Shown here piece after piece: positions 8,554 through 16,729 of a stretch of DNA of 64,000 nt (position 1 is the stretch's first letter; every line of letters starts with the position of its first letter). The notes beneath the pieces are model-generated. The model ran no database searches and was not told the origin of the DNA. It saw nothing but the letters and a program-made list of their open reading frames with translations. The stretch comes from JAGVSR01 sp963825555. GTDB lineage: Bacteria; Pseudomonadota; Alphaproteobacteria; Rhizobiales; Hyphomicrobiaceae. Both the position numbers and the translations under genes were made by a program. Where the stretch lies: assembly GCA_963825555.1 (NCBI GenBank), contig CAWGTZ010000008.1:15627-79626 (forward strand). Reading direction: 5' to 3'.

Positions 8554-9738
8554 ATGGATGACGGGGAGAGCAGGCAGGCGAAAGTGATGTGCCGCATCGC
8601 CGATATTCCGGCGAAGTCCTGGGACGCTTGCGCAAACCCCGATCCGGCACGCTTCAATCCGTTCGTGTCCCACGCCTTTTTGAATGCGCTCGAGGCCGCT
8701 GGCACCACCGGACCGGAAGCCGGGTGGATGCCGCAGCACATTGTCCTTGAGCGCCCCGACGGCCGCCTCGAGGCGCTCATGCCGCTCTACGCAAAGTCCC
8801 ATAGCCGCGGCGAATACGTCTTCGATCATGCCTTCGCCGACGCCTATCATCGCGCCGGCGGCCGCTACTATCCCAAGCTCCAGTGCGCTGTACCCTTCAC
8901 ACCGGTGCCCGGCCCCCGGCTGCTTGTCGCGCCGGATGCCGATCGAGATACGGCGGAGCGCACGCTGATCGCTGCGGCACTGACGCTTGCGGAAAAGACG
9001 GGCTCGTCTTCGCTCCACATCACGTTTGCGACGCAGGAAGAATGGGAACGGCTAGGAAAGATCGGACTGCTGCAGCGCACCGGCCAACAGTTCCACTGGA
9101 CGAACCCGGGATATGCGAGCTTCGGCGACTTCCTCTCCACGCTGGCTTCGCGCAAACGCAAGATGGTCCGCAAGGAGCGGGCCGAGGCAACGCGGGACGG
9201 GATCGCGGTCCGCTGGGTCACAGGTGCTGACATCAGCGAAGCAGACTGGGACACGATGTACGAGTTCTACATCGACACCGGACTGAGAAAGTGGGGCCGG
9301 CCCTATCTCAACCGCGCGTTCTTCTCCGAACTGGGCCGCACGATGGCCGACCGTTGCCTTCTCATCTTCGCGGACCGCGCAGGGCAGCCGATCGCCGGCG
9401 CCTTGCATCTCATCGGTGGAGACTGTCTCTATGGCCGCTACTGGGGCGCCAGCGAACACGTCCCCTGCCTGCACTTCGAACTCTGCTATTATCAGGCGAT
9501 CGACTACGCCATCGCGCATGGGCTTCAACGGATCGAGGCCGGCGCCCAGGGCGAGCACAAGCTGGCGCGCGGCTACGATCCCGTCACGACCTACTCGGTG
9601 CACTGGTTCGCAGACGAGGGGCTCGCTGCCGGCGTGCAGCGCTATCTTGCCGACGAGCGGCGTGCGGTTGCAGAGAGCAACCGGATGCTGGCGGCGTTCG
9701 CGCCCTACCGGAAGGCGCTGTCGCAAGAGCAGGACTGA
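8554..9738 (+). CDS. FemAB-like GNAT-fold acyltransferase (DUF482)
   Basis: A cytoplasmic protein of 394 residues matching the DUF482 (FemAB_like) family of GNAT-fold proteins, annotated in many genomes as peptidoglycan biosynthesis/recognition proteins. Visible family segments are ARFNPFVSHAFLNALE near the N-terminus, FVFDHAFADAYHRAG-like and YYPKLQCAVPFTPVPGPRLL in the middle, FLSTLASRKRKMVRKER, and the C-terminal GRYWGASEHVPCLHFELCYY followed by EAGAQGEHKLARGY. The substrate is not known. I chose the ATG at 8554 (GAGG eight bases upstream). The order RidA, GDPD, DUF482, HIT is, to my knowledge, common in Rhizobiales; here it is split by the pseudogene, the IS and the M48 gene. Confidence 0.85.
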   Translation: MDDGESRQAKVMCRIADIPAKSWDACANPDPARFNPFVSHAFLNALEAAGTTGPEAGWMPQHIVLERPDGRLEALMPLYAKSHSRGEYVFDHAFADAYHRAGGRYYPKLQCAVPFTPVPGPRLLVAPDADRDTAERTLIAAALTLAEKTGSSSLHITFATQEEWERLGKIGLLQRTGQQFHWTNPGYASFGDFLSTLASRKRKMVRKERAEATRDGIAVRWVTGADISEADWDTMYEFYIDTGLRKWGRPYLNRAFFSELGRTMADRCLLIFADRAGQPIAGALHLIGGDCLYGRYWGASEHVPCLHFELCYYQAIDYAIAHGLQRIEAGAQGEHKLARGYDPVTTYSVHWFADEGLAAGVQRYLADERRAVAESNRMLAAFAPYRKALSQEQD

Positions 9739-9825
9739 GGCTTTCGCGGTGCGCCGCGGCTTGACGGGACCGGCATGCGTCCCCTAACTCCCACCTCGGA
9801 CCAAGGCCGAGGGAGCAGCAGAGCC

Positions 9826-10245
9826 ATGTACGACAGCGACAATATCTTCGCAAAGATCCTGCGCGGCGAGATCCCGTCCCACCGCGTCTATGAAGACGAC
9901 GATGTCGTCGCTTTCATGGACGTGATGCCCCAATCGGAGGGCCACGCACTCGTCGTTCCCAAGGCGCCGTCGCGCAATCTTCTCGATGCCGACCCCGCCG
10001 TTCTGGCCAAAGTCATCCCTGTGGTGCAGCGCGTGGCCAATGCCGCCAAAGCAGCGTTCCAGGCCGATGGCATCACCGTCATGCAGTTCAACGAGGCGCC
10101 TGCCGGCCAGACGGTCTATCACTTGCATTTCCACGTGATCCCGCGTTTCGACGGCGTGCCGCTGAAGGCGCATTCGGGACGCATGGAAGACGGCAGCGTG
10201 CTTGCAGCCAATGCTGCGAAACTGAAAGCGGCGCTTGCGGGCTGA
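9826..10245 (+). CDS. HIT-family nucleotide hydrolase
   Basis: A 139-residue histidine-triad protein (HINT/FHIT-like branch). These homodimeric enzymes hydrolyse nucleoside phosphoramidates or dinucleoside polyphosphates. The catalytic HLHFHVIPR motif is at residues 99-107 (His99, His101, His103). The N-terminal FAKILRGEIPSHRVYEDD and GHALVVPK segments are typical. The ATG at 9826 starts the conserved domain directly. The last codons and stop lie inside a strong hairpin (10227-10261). Confidence 0.92.
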   Translation: MYDSDNIFAKILRGEIPSHRVYEDDDVVAFMDVMPQSEGHALVVPKAPSRNLLDADPAVLAKVIPVVQRVANAAKAAFQADGITVMQFNEAPAGQTVYHLHFHVIPRFDGVPLKAHSGRMEDGSVLAANAAKLKAALAG

Positions 10246-10261
10246 GGCCGCAAGCGCCGCT
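10227..10261. terminator. 14-bp perfect hairpin spanning the HIT gene stop
   Basis: AGCGGCGCTTGCGG (10227-10240) pairs perfectly with CCGCAAGCGCCGCT (10248-10261), with a 7-base loop holding the TGA stop. It lies between the convergent HIT and DUF2314 genes and could stop transcription from both sides. There is no U tract. Confidence 0.55.
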
Positions 10262-10285
10262 CACACGAGCGAAGCAATCTCAAGA

Positions 10286-12025
10286 TCAGGGCGTCTCGTA
10301 CATCTGCCGATAGACGGCCGCCTGTTCTTCGGGCATGCGCGGCAGGAGTACGCGCATCGTTTCGTTGCCGACAAGCTTGCCGTTGCGCTTGAAGGTCCAG
10401 TCCGAGATCATGTCGGTGGTGAAGCTGAAACGCTCGCCCATCTTCACGGTCTTGACGCTCTGCGGCTGGTTGCTGATGAGGCCGGAGAGATTCTCACCGT
10501 CGCGCTGGATGCGGGTCAGCCAGAAATGCTCGGTGCTGCCGTTGCCGCTGATGGCAACTTTGAGCGCGAAATCCGCCTCGCCGGGACCGGGCGTTTCATA
10601 GCTCTTCCAGAAGACGTCGAGCGACGTGCGCGCCTTTTTGATCGCGGCGTTCATCTCCTTGTCCTCGGAGAGAACGGACACGACGGTCTGCTTTACGGGC
10701 TTGCGCGCCACCTCCTCCTCGGCCGGCGGCGTCGTCGCGGCGACCTTCGCGCTCTTGTCGAGGTGAGACGGCTCAGCCTTGGCCTCGACAGGTTTGGCAA
10801 CCTTGGCCTCGGTTTTCGTCTGCGCGGCCGGTGCTGCGACGACCTTCGGCGTCTCGAGCGCGGCCACAGCCTTTGTTTCAGGCTTTGCCGGCGCCTCGAC
10901 CTTCGCTTCGGCCTTCGCCGGAGCGGCAGGGGCAGCCACGGTCTTCGTCACGGGCGCGGCCGGCTTCTCGACCTTGGCTTCGGCTTTTGCCGGTGCAGCC
11001 GGCGTTTCGACCACCTTCGGCGTCTCGAGCGCAGCCACAGCCTTTGTTTCAGGCTTTGCCGGCGCCTCGACCTTCGCTTCGGCCTTCGCCGGAGCGGCAG
11101 GGGCAGCCACGGTCTTCGTCACGGGCGCGGCCGGCTTCTCGACCTTGGCTTCGGCTTTTGCCGGTGCAGCCGGCGTTTCGACCACCTTCGGCGTCTCGAG
11201 CGCGGCCACAGCCTTTGTTTCAGGCTTTGCCGGTGCCTCGACCTTCGCTTCGGCCTTCGCCGGAGCGGCAGGGGCAGCCTCGACCGGCGCGCGATCGGAG
11301 TTGATCGTGTTCATCCAAGCGCCCGAACCGGCCCCCGCGGAAGCGCGGGGTGCTGGAGCAGCTTCGTTCGCGGGCACCTTCGCGACCGTAGTCATCCACT
11401 CGCCGACGGTGGCGGCCATCCGCGATCCGCCGGCAACAGGCGCAGGCATGGCGATCAGGGTTCCGGAGCGATTTTCGGGGCAACCGCCGACGCAGCTGAT
11501 CAGGCCAGGGGTATCCTGGCCGTCGGTCGCGTTGTTCACAGGTACGGGCTTCGGCTTCATGCTTACAATCATCGCGCTCGAGCCATCCCGGCAACCTGCC
11601 GTGCAAACGATGATCTCCTGGTCTGGGAAAGCCGACATCAGAGGGTGCGGCTCATACCTGGGATCGGCATTGTCTTGCTTGAGGATCTCAGCGGCGCGGC
11701 GGTCGTAGTAGTCCGGGCCGCGTTCATCCAGAAGCGGAGAGGCAGGCCCCGTTTGGGCGCCGCGCGATCCGGCATAGGGCTTTTGGCCAGCTGGTGCAGT
11801 CCCGTTTGCCGGATCGGTGGCGGCAGGCCGCGCGTGCGCGTCAACAGTCTCATCCCCCGGCGACAGGGGCATGTCGTCCTCTACCTCGACCGTCGTGTCG
11901 GCGCTGTCATCCAGCACGGAGATATCGCCGGAATCGGCAACCGCCGGAACTGGGACGCCCGCTACAACAAGAGCGGCGATGAGAGCTGCGCCCTGAAGAG
12001 AACGCACGAGCACGTGATACAGCAT
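10286..12025 (-). CDS. Secreted repeat-rich protein with C-terminal DUF2314 domain
   Basis: A 579-residue exported protein. The signal peptide (SLQGAALIAALVVAGVPVPA) is followed by an acidic stretch, a region with conserved cysteines (IVCTAGCRDGS, LISCVGGCPENRSG), a long Ala/Pro/Lys/Glu-rich linker and a C-terminal domain of about 110 residues. That domain (FWKSYETPGPGEADFALKV, EHFWLTRIQRDGENLSG, ISDWTFKRNGKLVGNETMR) matches DUF2314, whose function is unknown. The linker is built from 57-residue tandem repeats. A (Lys/Pro/Ala)-rich linker of this kind could span the periplasm or bind envelope polymers; that is inference. The ATG at 12025 is preferred because it begins the signal peptide and has AGGCGGA upstream. 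Confidence 0.8.
   Translation of the reverse strand: MLYHVLVRSLQGAALIAALVVAGVPVPAVADSGDISVLDDSADTTVEVEDDMPLSPGDETVDAHARPAATDPANGTAPAGQKPYAGSRGAQTGPASPLLDERGPDYYDRRAAEILKQDNADPRYEPHPLMSAFPDQEIIVCTAGCRDGSSAMIVSMKPKPVPVNNATDGQDTPGLISCVGGCPENRSGTLIAMPAPVAGGSRMAATVGEWMTTVAKVPANEAAPAPRASAGAGSGAWMNTINSDRAPVEAAPAAPAKAEAKVEAPAKPETKAVAALETPKVVETPAAPAKAEAKVEKPAAPVTKTVAAPAAPAKAEAKVEAPAKPETKAVAALETPKVVETPAAPAKAEAKVEKPAAPVTKTVAAPAAPAKAEAKVEAPAKPETKAVAALETPKVVAAPAAQTKTEAKVAKPVEAKAEPSHLDKSAKVAATTPPAEEEVARKPVKQTVVSVLSEDKEMNAAIKKARTSLDVFWKSYETPGPGEADFALKVAISGNGSTEHFWLTRIQRDGENLSGLISNQPQSVKTVKMGERFSFTTDMISDWTFKRNGKLVGNETMRVLLPRMPEEQAAVYRQMYETP
10842..11279. repeat. 171-bp tandem repeat, about 2.6 copies, inside the DUF2314 gene
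   Basis: The marker GTCTCGAGCG recurs at 10851, 11022 and 11193, exactly 171 bp apart, and the flanking sequence is nearly identical between copies. 171 bp equals 57 codons, so copy-number changes keep the reading frame. The encoded unit is an Ala/Pro/Lys-rich linker (AKAEAKVEAPAKPETKAVA and variants). Confidence 0.93.
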
Positions 12026-12164
12026 GGGATCCGCCTGGCGATGAGCCTGATGAGTTTGAATGTCCGCTAACATCGCAAACGCGGGTAAACGAAATGCTTA
12101 TGATATGCCCAACATGGAGCATCCGGCGCAGCCTGAAGGCCCCGTGAGCGGCCCAAGCGCGGGC

Positions 12165-12632
12165 TCAGCGTTCATGGCGGAAGATCGCCTCTGAGGCACT
12201 TCCTGCATTCAGCAGCGTCACGTTTCGGTAATCGGTGCCCTCGCTGGCACGTGGCGGCTCAGGCGAACTCGCCACACGCGTCCTGGCCTTTTCGCCGCGG
12301 TGCGAGAGCTCCGGGTCCCGCAGCGGACGCAGGGCAACCGGTATGCCGGGCGGAGATTTCTCAACGGAACTGGCCGTCTCGGAAGGCTGAACGGCGGTCT
12401 GCGCCTTGGTTGGCGCCTCGGGGTCCAAGTCCGTCCCATCTTTATCAACGCTCAGCCCGAAGTATCCCGCGATGCACGGATGGATCCGCTTCATCTTCTC
12501 CAGTTCGGCAATCTTCACATAGACGATCTTGCCACCCTCACAGAGAAAGGCTTCCGCGGCCCGAGCCGCATTGAGGCCCGTGGCGGCTAGAAAACCCAGC
12601 GCGAAAAGACAAACCTTGACGGTTTTTGTCAT
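12165..12632 (-). CDS. Small secreted protein of unknown function
   Basis: 155 residues with a clear signal peptide (KVCLFALGFLAATGLNAARA) followed by a short conserved-looking block, AFLCEGGKIVYVKIAELEKM then HPCIAGYFGL, holding two cysteines. The C-terminal half is Pro/Ser/Arg-rich and of low complexity (ARTRVASSPEPPRAS). I do not recognise the family. The ATG at 12632 starts at the signal peptide; an upstream in-frame ATG would add 11 polar residues. It is a monocistronic gene beside the DUF900 hydrolase. Confidence 0.6.
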   Translation of the reverse strand: MTKTVKVCLFALGFLAATGLNAARAAEAFLCEGGKIVYVKIAELEKMKRIHPCIAGYFGLSVDKDGTDLDPEAPTKAQTAVQPSETASSVEKSPPGIPVALRPLRDPELSHRGEKARTRVASSPEPPRASEGTDYRNVTLLNAGSASEAIFRHER

Positions 12633-12759
12633 GACCCCAGCCTGCCCTTGGTGACCCTTTGTCACGATACGGGGCAGGCGTTAACGCCTCGTTAAGATCT
12701 GAAGCGGTGAAGCGGCAGCCCTGGCCAGCCGCTGGCGGTGAAACAGGCGACCGGCCGCG

Positions 12760-14364
12760 TCACGGATTTCTGGGATAGCGCCAGTACGCACCGGCCGCGG
12801 TCCCGATCCGCTCCAGGATGGGCACGCGCTTCTCAGGCGGGCGCTCGCCCGTCTGGATCAGAAGCTGGAGATCGTTGAGAAGGGCATTGTTCTCCGCGTA
12901 GCCTGAATGATTGAGCCCGAAGCTGTCCGTGGAGACGGCCGTAACATCGATTGTATCAACACCGGTAAGGACCACGGGACCGGTTTCCGGAATGTCGCCC
13001 GCCCGCGGCACGCCACCGTGGAACCGGCGCGATACGTTGAGCGCTCGATCGTTGGCCGCAGCATAAAGCGTTATGCCGTTGGCGAGACCCTGGATCTCCT
13101 TGGCGATATTCTCGAAGTTGTCGCGATCCACGTCCGGAGCAGCCAGGATGATCTGGCTGATGACAACGCCGGGTGGCGACGACGCCTTGATGTCTTTCAG
13201 CACCTGGAGTGTCGGCTGGTTGCCCATGCTGTGCGCAATGACGCTCACGTGTTTGGCGCCCGTCTCTTTGATGACCAGTTGGAAGAAATCGCGCATGAAG
13301 GGAACAGCTTGGCCCGCGCTCTCCCGGTCATAGGTGTAGCTCGCGACCCCGCCACCCGAAGGCCAGCTGTAGAGAAACGGCGCCCCGTCGAACTTCAAGT
13401 CGTAGGCGATCTGCGCGGTGCGGTAGACCCCGTTGTCGAAGGTGGTGTTGTAGCCATGCACGAAGACGAGCGCATGGTCCTTGAAGCGCTCCGACTTCGA
13501 AAGCCGCTCTCGCACCGCCGCCAGGAAGTCTTCTCGCGAAAGAGCTTTCAGCTCCTTCATCGTGAAGTGCTTCTCGGGGTCCTCGGCCTCCTCGTAAAGC
13601 GTGATGTCGAAATACGGAACGCGTATGGCCCAAGGGCGCTCGATCGTCGGCTGCACGTGCGACTTCGGCACGGTCACGAGCGCTTGTCCCAGCGTGAGCT
13701 TGCGGCCGCGATTGGCGCCGTAATCGAGACGGTCATTTACCGGGGCCTCGTCCCGGTCGGTTCCATAGTAGACGGGTACGATGTCAAATCCGCTGTCCGG
13801 CTTCTCGGCTTCCTCGGCCGGCGCCGTCACGACGGGCGGAGGCGGTTGATCGGCCCCGCCTGCGCCGGGCGGGGGACTGCCGGCAGACGGTGGCGCCGTC
13901 TCGAGGCTACGGACCACACCCTCTTCGGACGCCGCAGTATCCGATGCGGCCTCCCCGACGGTCTCAGCAGGCGTCGACTCCTCTGCGATCGAGGGCGCAA
14001 CCTCGACCTCAGAATCGGGTGCAGCGGACTTGGGGGCGGCAGACTTTTTTCTGTAGCGCGGCGCGGAGGATTTCCCCGCTGGTGCCCCGACCGAAGGCTC
14101 GGCTTCGCTTACGCCTTCCGGGGCTTCAGCCGCTACCGGCGGTCGCTCGGCCATAGGGGGGCTGCCCGCCATCTTTGGTAGCCCCAACTCGCTGAACAGG
14201 GCGAGAAGAACGAGCGGTAGAACCGCGACCACAGTGAGGCAGACCCGCGCAATCCGGCGCACCAGGGGCGGCATCGCGGCCATGGCGCTCCAGGCGAAGG
14301 CGAACAGGAGAAGGACGACGGCTCCGACGAGACCCCATTGCACGATGTCCGGCAGTTCGGCCAT
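12760..14364 (-). CDS. Membrane-anchored alpha/beta hydrolase (DUF900)
   Basis: About 534 residues. Two N-terminal membrane segments (VGAVVLLLFAFAWSAMAAM, then VCLTVVAVLPLVLLALF) are followed by a long Pro/Ala/Glu-rich linker and a C-terminal DUF900 alpha/beta hydrolase domain. That domain opens with VPVYYGTDRDEAP and GRKLTLGQALVTVPKSH, then has VFVHGYNTTFDNGVYRTAQ, FLYSWPSGG, the nucleophile elbow AHSMGN (Ser as the likely nucleophile, with Ala in place of the first Gly of GxSxG) and a late His region (SGYAENNAL). It is probably an esterase or lipase-like enzyme facing the periplasm; the substrate is unknown. A GTG six bases upstream is an alternative start; AAGGGGG precedes both. Confidence 0.85.
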   Translation of the reverse strand: MAELPDIVQWGLVGAVVLLLFAFAWSAMAAMPPLVRRIARVCLTVVAVLPLVLLALFSELGLPKMAGSPPMAERPPVAAEAPEGVSEAEPSVGAPAGKSSAPRYRKKSAAPKSAAPDSEVEVAPSIAEESTPAETVGEAASDTAASEEGVVRSLETAPPSAGSPPPGAGGADQPPPPVVTAPAEEAEKPDSGFDIVPVYYGTDRDEAPVNDRLDYGANRGRKLTLGQALVTVPKSHVQPTIERPWAIRVPYFDITLYEEAEDPEKHFTMKELKALSREDFLAAVRERLSKSERFKDHALVFVHGYNTTFDNGVYRTAQIAYDLKFDGAPFLYSWPSGGGVASYTYDRESAGQAVPFMRDFFQLVIKETGAKHVSVIAHSMGNQPTLQVLKDIKASSPPGVVISQIILAAPDVDRDNFENIAKEIQGLANGITLYAAANDRALNVSRRFHGGVPRAGDIPETGPVVLTGVDTIDVTAVSTDSFGLNHSGYAENNALLNDLQLLIQTGERPPEKRVPILERIGTAAGAYWRYPRNP

Positions 14365-14606
14365 TTCCACACGCCCCCTTTTCGCGGCCGCAATCTAGTC
14401 CCGGGGGTCCGGCCCCCGCAACCGCTCTCGACAAAGGAGCGGACCCTAGTGCGCAATCGCGACAGCACAACGGCAAATCAGCCCTGGAGAATGGCGACTT
14501 GGCGCAGGTTTGCCCCCTTGCAGTGTCGCAAAAACCTGCACATGGTCCGCCTTTCCAGCCAAAGCGCCGGCCCTGCCCTCCCAAATCCCCACGGAACACC
14601 CGATTG

Positions 14607-15596
14607 ATGCGCAAGACTTTGACCCCTGCTGAGTACAAGGACGCCATCCTGGCCGGGGACCGCACGGCGCTGGCGCGCGCCATCACGCTTGTGGAAAGCA
14701 CCAAGCCGGCCCACAACGCGGAGTCTCAGGAGTTGCTGCAGCTCCTTTTGCCCCACTCCGGCGGTGCCATCCGCCTCGGGATCACCGGCGTACCCGGCGT
14801 CGGCAAATCGACGACCATCGATCAGCTGGGCACCAATCTCGTCGAGGCCGGGCACAAGGTCGCCGTGCTCGCCGTCGACCCGACGTCGAAACGCACCGGC
14901 GGCTCGATCCTCGGCGACAAGACGCGCATGAGCCAGCTGTCGCAGATGCGCGACGCCTTCATCCGTCCCTCGCCCACGTCGGGCACGCTCGGCGGCGTGA
15001 CGCGCAAAACGCGCGAGACCATGGTGCTGCTGGAAGCGGCTGGCTTCGATATCGTCATCGTCGAGACCGTCGGCGTCGGCCAATCGGAGGTCGCGGTCGC
15101 CGACATGGTCGATTTCTTTCTGGTGCTCCTTCTCGCCGGCGGCGGTGACGACTTGCAGGGCATCAAGAAGGGTATCATCGAACTCGCAGACATGATTGCC
15201 ATCAACAAGGCCGACGGCGACAACATCACCCGCGCCCAGCGCGCCGCGAACGAGTACCAGAACGCGATCGCGATTTTTACGCCGAAGTCGGCCGCGTGGC
15301 TTCCGCCGGTCGTTACCATCTCGGGGCGCACCAACGTCGGGCTCGACGCCCTGTGGGAGAAGATCGTCGAGCACCGCCGCATCATGCAGGAAAGCGGCGC
15401 ATTCGCGGAACGCCGCAAGCGGCAGGCGGTGGAATGGATGCGCGACATGCTCAGCGATCGCCTGCTGCATGCCGTAAAATCGAACCCGGCCGTGGCCGAA
15501 CGCTTGCCGGAGATCGAAACAGACGTACGCGACGGCCGCCTGTTCCCTACCCGCGCCGTCGACAAGATCCTGGACCTCATGGGGCTGAAAGCGTAG
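14607..15596 (+). CDS. meaB: Methylmalonyl-CoA mutase-associated GTPase MeaB
   Basis: A G3E-family GTPase (329 residues) that loads and protects the B12-dependent methylmalonyl-CoA mutase (or ethylmalonyl-CoA mutase in methylotrophs). The P-loop GVPGVGKST is at 61-69, the LAVDPTSKRTGGSILGDKTRM switch region follows, then VETVGVGQSE and the base-recognition INKADGD. The C-terminal dimerisation helix region is present, so the length is complete. No mutase gene is in the window. The link to B12 is notable because a B12 uptake locus lies about 10 kb away. The ATG at 14607 is followed directly by the family N-terminus. Confidence 0.93.
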   Translation: MRKTLTPAEYKDAILAGDRTALARAITLVESTKPAHNAESQELLQLLLPHSGGAIRLGITGVPGVGKSTTIDQLGTNLVEAGHKVAVLAVDPTSKRTGGSILGDKTRMSQLSQMRDAFIRPSPTSGTLGGVTRKTRETMVLLEAAGFDIVIVETVGVGQSEVAVADMVDFFLVLLLAGGGDDLQGIKKGIIELADMIAINKADGDNITRAQRAANEYQNAIAIFTPKSAAWLPPVVTISGRTNVGLDALWEKIVEHRRIMQESGAFAERRKRQAVEWMRDMLSDRLLHAVKSNPAVAERLPEIETDVRDGRLFPTRAVDKILDLMGLKA

Positions 15597-15614
15597 ATCG
15601 GGCGTCCGGTGATC

Positions 15615-16055
15615 ATGACCAAGGACTGTGACGACCCTTTCGATTTGGATCGCTTCGTCCGCGCGCAGGACGGCATCTACGAGATGGCACTCGATGAACT
15701 GCGTCGCGGCCGCAAGTCGGGTCACTGGATGTGGTTCGTCTTCCCACAGATGAAAGGTCTCGGCGCGAGCGCGAACGCGACGTATTTCGGAATTGGCTCC
15801 CTGGAAGAAGCCCAGGCGTATCTCGCTCATCCCGTTCTCGGCGCTCGCCTGAAGGAGACGACACGCCTGATGCGCGCCCACCGTGGAAATCAGCTGCGGG
15901 ATATTCTGGGCGCCCCGGACGATTTGAAATTCCGCTCGTCCATGACATTGTTCTCCTGCGCCAGCGGCCCCGGCAGCGACTTCGAAGATGCGCTCGATGC
16001 ATTTTGCGGTGGCGATCCCGATCCATTAACTTTGAGGCTGCTCGCAAACGCGTAA
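15615..16055 (+). CDS. DUF1810 family protein
   Basis: A 146-residue cytoplasmic protein matching DUF1810: DDPFDLDRFVRAQDGIYEMA, GHWMWFVFPQMKGLG, an HPVLGARL helix and a KFRSSMTLFSCA segment. The family is small and alpha-helical, and I know of no established function. It lies 18 bases after meaB and may be co-transcribed. A GTG at 15609 is the alternative start. Confidence 0.85.
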   Translation: MTKDCDDPFDLDRFVRAQDGIYEMALDELRRGRKSGHWMWFVFPQMKGLGASANATYFGIGSLEEAQAYLAHPVLGARLKETTRLMRAHRGNQLRDILGAPDDLKFRSSMTLFSCASGPGSDFEDALDAFCGGDPDPLTLRLLANA

Positions 16056-16163
16056 AGCGCTTCAGCACCCTTCCTTCACCATGGCGCGGAGTTCTTCTGG
16101 TACAAGCGAACCAACAGCGGCACTCTCCTTCGGGTTCTTAGCGAATACGTATGGAGAGCCCTT

Positions 16164-16403
16164 ATGTTCCGAAGAGTCTTTTTCACTACTGCTGCCGCTC
16201 TTTGCATGGTTGCCTCGACGACGGGTGCCCAGGCCGGTGGCTGCCTGACCGGAGATCGGGCGGAAGTGAGAACCGACGCCGTGGTGGAGCGAACGGATCG
16301 CACCTTTCGCCGTATCGACGATAGCCTGAGACGCCTCGGCGATCGCCTGAACCGCACCGGCGACCGCTTGCTGAACTGGACCCACACGCGCTCGCGCTCC
16401 TGA
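16164..16403 (+). CDS. Small secreted Arg-rich protein of unknown function
   Basis: 79 residues with a signal peptide (FFTTAAALCMVASTTGAQA). The short mature part is strongly basic and helical, with a repeating RxDRTFRRIDDSLRRLGDR pattern. GGAG lies eight bases upstream of the ATG. I do not recognise the family. Its small size, export signal and repeating helix suggest an envelope- or polymer-binding peptide, which is inference only. Confidence 0.6.
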   Translation: MFRRVFFTTAAALCMVASTTGAQAGGCLTGDRAEVRTDAVVERTDRTFRRIDDSLRRLGDRLNRTGDRLLNWTHTRSRS

Positions 16404-16729
16404 GTTCAGCCCGAACATTCACTGATACCCGTGCCGGCTGACGCGATCGGCCGGCACGACGGACGCGCGAACGCGTCCTGTCGCGACCGGTGAATAAAGA
16501 CGCTGATCCTTCAGGCGCGTGACAGAATGAACATCGGCTTAGCGCAAAATTCCGCGCTGAGCCTCGTCGCAAGGCCATATTCAGCAAATTCCCCTCCAGG
16601 GGGTGCGATCCGAACTGCGACGCGCTAAGGTGAAATCGATCGATTGCTCGAACGCACGCGCTCTCGCGCAGCACGCGTGCCGGATGCTCCTCTGCGCAAC
16701 TCCAATGTGTTTTGGAGGGCTGCCTTATA
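16404..16729. other. Intergenic region with two hairpins
   Basis: Just after the small secreted gene, GTGCCGGC pairs with GCCGGCAC across a short loop (about 16431-16458). A second hairpin, GGACGCG/CGCGTCC, lies just beyond at about 16459-16476. Either may act as a terminator, though neither has a U tract. The rest of the region, up to the GMC oxidoreductase gene, shows nothing I can name. Confidence 0.4.

Noticed and set aside
10842..11279. Possible CRISPR array
   Set aside because: The repeat unit is 171 bp, in frame within a gene, with no spacers.
10235..12070. 611-codon frame opposite the DUF2314 gene with repeated Gly/Arg/Leu blocks
   Set aside because: The repetition comes from the 171-bp DNA repeats. 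The opposite strand has the signal peptide and recognised domain.
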